A DNA stretch of 7,009 nt from Chloroflexota bacterium (lineage in GTDB: Bacteria; Chloroflexota; UBA5177; JANWHV01), in NCBI GenBank assembly GCA_025450255.1, contig JANWHV010000252.1:1-7009 (forward strand). Reading direction: 5' to 3'. Both the position numbers and the translations under genes were made by a program. The first letter of the stretch is position 1. Each line of letters starts with the position of its first letter. Positions 6,068 through 7,009 of this stretch are shown piece by piece. Below the pieces are notes generated by a model. It had not been told where the DNA came from, ran no database searches, and worked only from the letters and a program-made list of their open reading frames with translations.

Positions 6068-6897
6068 GCACGTACAAACCGGATGCAGCGGAGAACAGCC
6101 TCAGCGGCAAGGTACTGATCGTGACGGGGAGCACCCAGGGCCTGGGCGAGACTTTGGCGCGCCGTGCGGCGTACCTACACGCGGCGGGCATCGTGGTGTG
6201 CGGACGCAACCAGGAGAAAGGGCGCCGCGTGGCCGAGCAGATCGAGAGTATCGGCTGCCCGTGTCTCTACGTCCCCGCGGACCTGGCGCAAGAGGAGGGC
6301 TGTCGACAGATTGTGCGGCAATGCGACGCGCGCTTTGGACGGCTGGACGGCCTGGTGAATTCCGCCGGTCTCAGCTCACGCGGCACCCTGGACGATACCA
6401 CGGTCGCGCTTTGGGACCAGCTCTACGCCATTAATGTCCGGGCGCCGTTCATCTTGATGCAGGAAGCGGCCCGCGTGATGCGCCGTGAAGGAGCGCGTGG
6501 TAGTATCGTCAATATCATCACCATGGGGAGCCATGGCGGCTCGCCGGTGTTGATGGCGTACTGCTCGTCAAAGGCCGCGCTGTCAATTCTGACCAAGAAC
6601 GTTGCCTATCAGTTGCAGCCGGACCATATTCGTGTCAACGGCATCAATATCGGCTGGACTGAGACCGAAGGTGAACATATGGTGCAACGGGCAACCGGCC
6701 AGCCGGGCGACTGGTTGGCGCGCGCGGCGACGGAACGGCCGTTTGGCCGGCTGCTGGAGCCTCGTGACATCGCGCCGGTGGTAACGTACTTGCTGAGCGA
6801 CCTGGCCGAGATGGTAACGGGGTCGGTAATCGACTTTGACCAGACCGTCAACGGGCCGTATGGCGAGCACGTCAAGCCTGGAGCGCGCCAGACCTGA
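6064..6897 (+). CDS. Classical short-chain dehydrogenase/reductase (SDR) with Thr in place of the catalytic Ser
   Basis: A 277-residue cytosolic SDR with a Rossmann fold, expected to interconvert a hydroxyl and a carbonyl group with NAD(P). TGSTQGLG (21-28) is the TGxxxGxG cofactor loop; Gly47-Arg48-Asn49 at the end of strand 2 leans towards NADP(H). NSAG (99-102) replaces the usual NNAG. The active site reads Asn124 (INVRAP), Thr153 (NIITMG), Tyr166 and Lys170 (YCSSK). The residue 13 before Tyr is normally Ser; here it is Thr, which keeps a hydroxyl, so activity is plausible. GINIGWTETEGE matches the family's post-catalytic PGW region. The gene overlaps the FAD oxidoreductase stop by four bases (TTGA), so translation is probably coupled and the two redox enzymes may act on successive intermediates. 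The family is sure; the substrate is not known. A longer start at ATG 6043 is possible. Confidence 0.9.
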   Translation: MSTYKPDAAENSLSGKVLIVTGSTQGLGETLARRAAYLHAAGIVVCGRNQEKGRRVAEQIESIGCPCLYVPADLAQEEGCRQIVRQCDARFGRLDGLVNSAGLSSRGTLDDTTVALWDQLYAINVRAPFILMQEAARVMRREGARGSIVNIITMGSHGGSPVLMAYCSSKAALSILTKNVAYQLQPDHIRVNGINIGWTETEGEHMVQRATGQPGDWLARAATERPFGRLLEPRDIAPVVTYLLSDLAEMVTGSVIDFDQTVNGPYGEHVKPGARQT

Positions 6898-6977
6898 GGC
6901 CAGATCCGGCGACGGCGCCGAGCACGCTATTTTCGGCGTGGACCGCAAGGCCAGGCAAAACAAGGGGCCAGGTCTGG
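6888..6977. repeat. Spaced 9-bp inverted repeat bracketing the end of the SDR gene
   Basis: CCAGACCTG (6888-6896, overlapping the stop codon) and CAGGTCTGG (6969-6977) are exact reverse complements 72 bases apart. GGCCAG also recurs three times on the + strand (6898, 6949, 6966). This may be a remnant of a dispersed repeat or a long-range stem, or it may be chance. Confidence 0.35.
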
Positions 6978-7009
6978 GGTCCCCCCCGCAATACAGCAGT
7001 GGACCAGCA
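6898..7009. other. Non-coding 3' flank with a weak hairpin and a C-tract
   Basis: No credible coding frame starts here on either strand. A weak stem, CGCCGA (6916-6921) with TCGGCG (6933-6938), has an 11-base loop and no clean T-run after it. It competes with a second 5-bp pairing, CACGC (6923-6927) with GCGTG (6936-6940). A run of seven C follows GGGGT at 6976-6987. No clear promoter was seen. The collinear block of genes stops here within the window. Confidence 0.5.

Noticed and set aside
6521..6536. Two CCATGG palindromes separated by four bases in the SDR gene, able to form a 6-bp hairpin
   Set aside because: It is coding sequence next to the catalytic Thr; likely coincidence. The same goes for two CTCGAG copies at 1881-1895 in the dehydratase gene.

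Overview
The window is a GC-rich bacterial segment (roughly 60-63% G+C by eye) with six genes, all on the + strand and packed end to end. The only spaces between genes are 47, 21 and 90 bases, and two junctions overlap (10 and 4 bases). This looks like one operon-like block of metabolic enzymes that enters from the left edge and stops about 110 bases before the right edge. No rRNA, tRNA, CRISPR array, transposase or phage gene was seen. The organism cannot be fixed from this sequence. High GC, frequent GTG/TTG starts and this mix of families (enolase superfamily, M81/MlrC, PYROXD2-like flavoprotein, SDR) are what I would expect in an environmental Chloroflexota, Alphaproteobacteria or similar catabolic generalist. 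That is inference, not identification.

Layout: (1) 1-1167, a class III PLP aminotransferase of the glutamate-1-semialdehyde aminomutase type, with its N-terminus outside the window. (2) 1215-2414, an enolase-superfamily acid-sugar dehydratase of the glucarate dehydratase type with all expected catalytic residues. (3) 2436-2930, a GNAT N-acetyltransferase. (4) 2921-4399, an M81/MlrC-family metallopeptidase-like protein that begins inside the GNAT stop region. (5) 4490-6067, a PYROXD2/phytoene-desaturase-like FAD oxidoreductase. (6) 6064-6897, a classical SDR that starts on the stop codon of gene 5. The last 112 bases are non-coding and hold short inverted repeats.

How they may work together (inference): a dehydratase for hydroxy acids, two redox enzymes, a transaminase/aminomutase, an acyltransferase and an amide hydrolase-like metalloenzyme suggest breakdown or remodelling of an amino- or amide-bearing, carboxylated, polyhydroxylated compound. 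No transporter or regulator is visible, so the substrate is open. The 90-base space between genes 4 and 5 is the main regulatory candidate. It contains a strong 13-bp GC-rich stem-loop, then a smaller stem-loop that holds the ribosome binding site of gene 5. By ribosome binding sites, four of the five visible starts are non-ATG (GTG, GTG, TTG, TTG).
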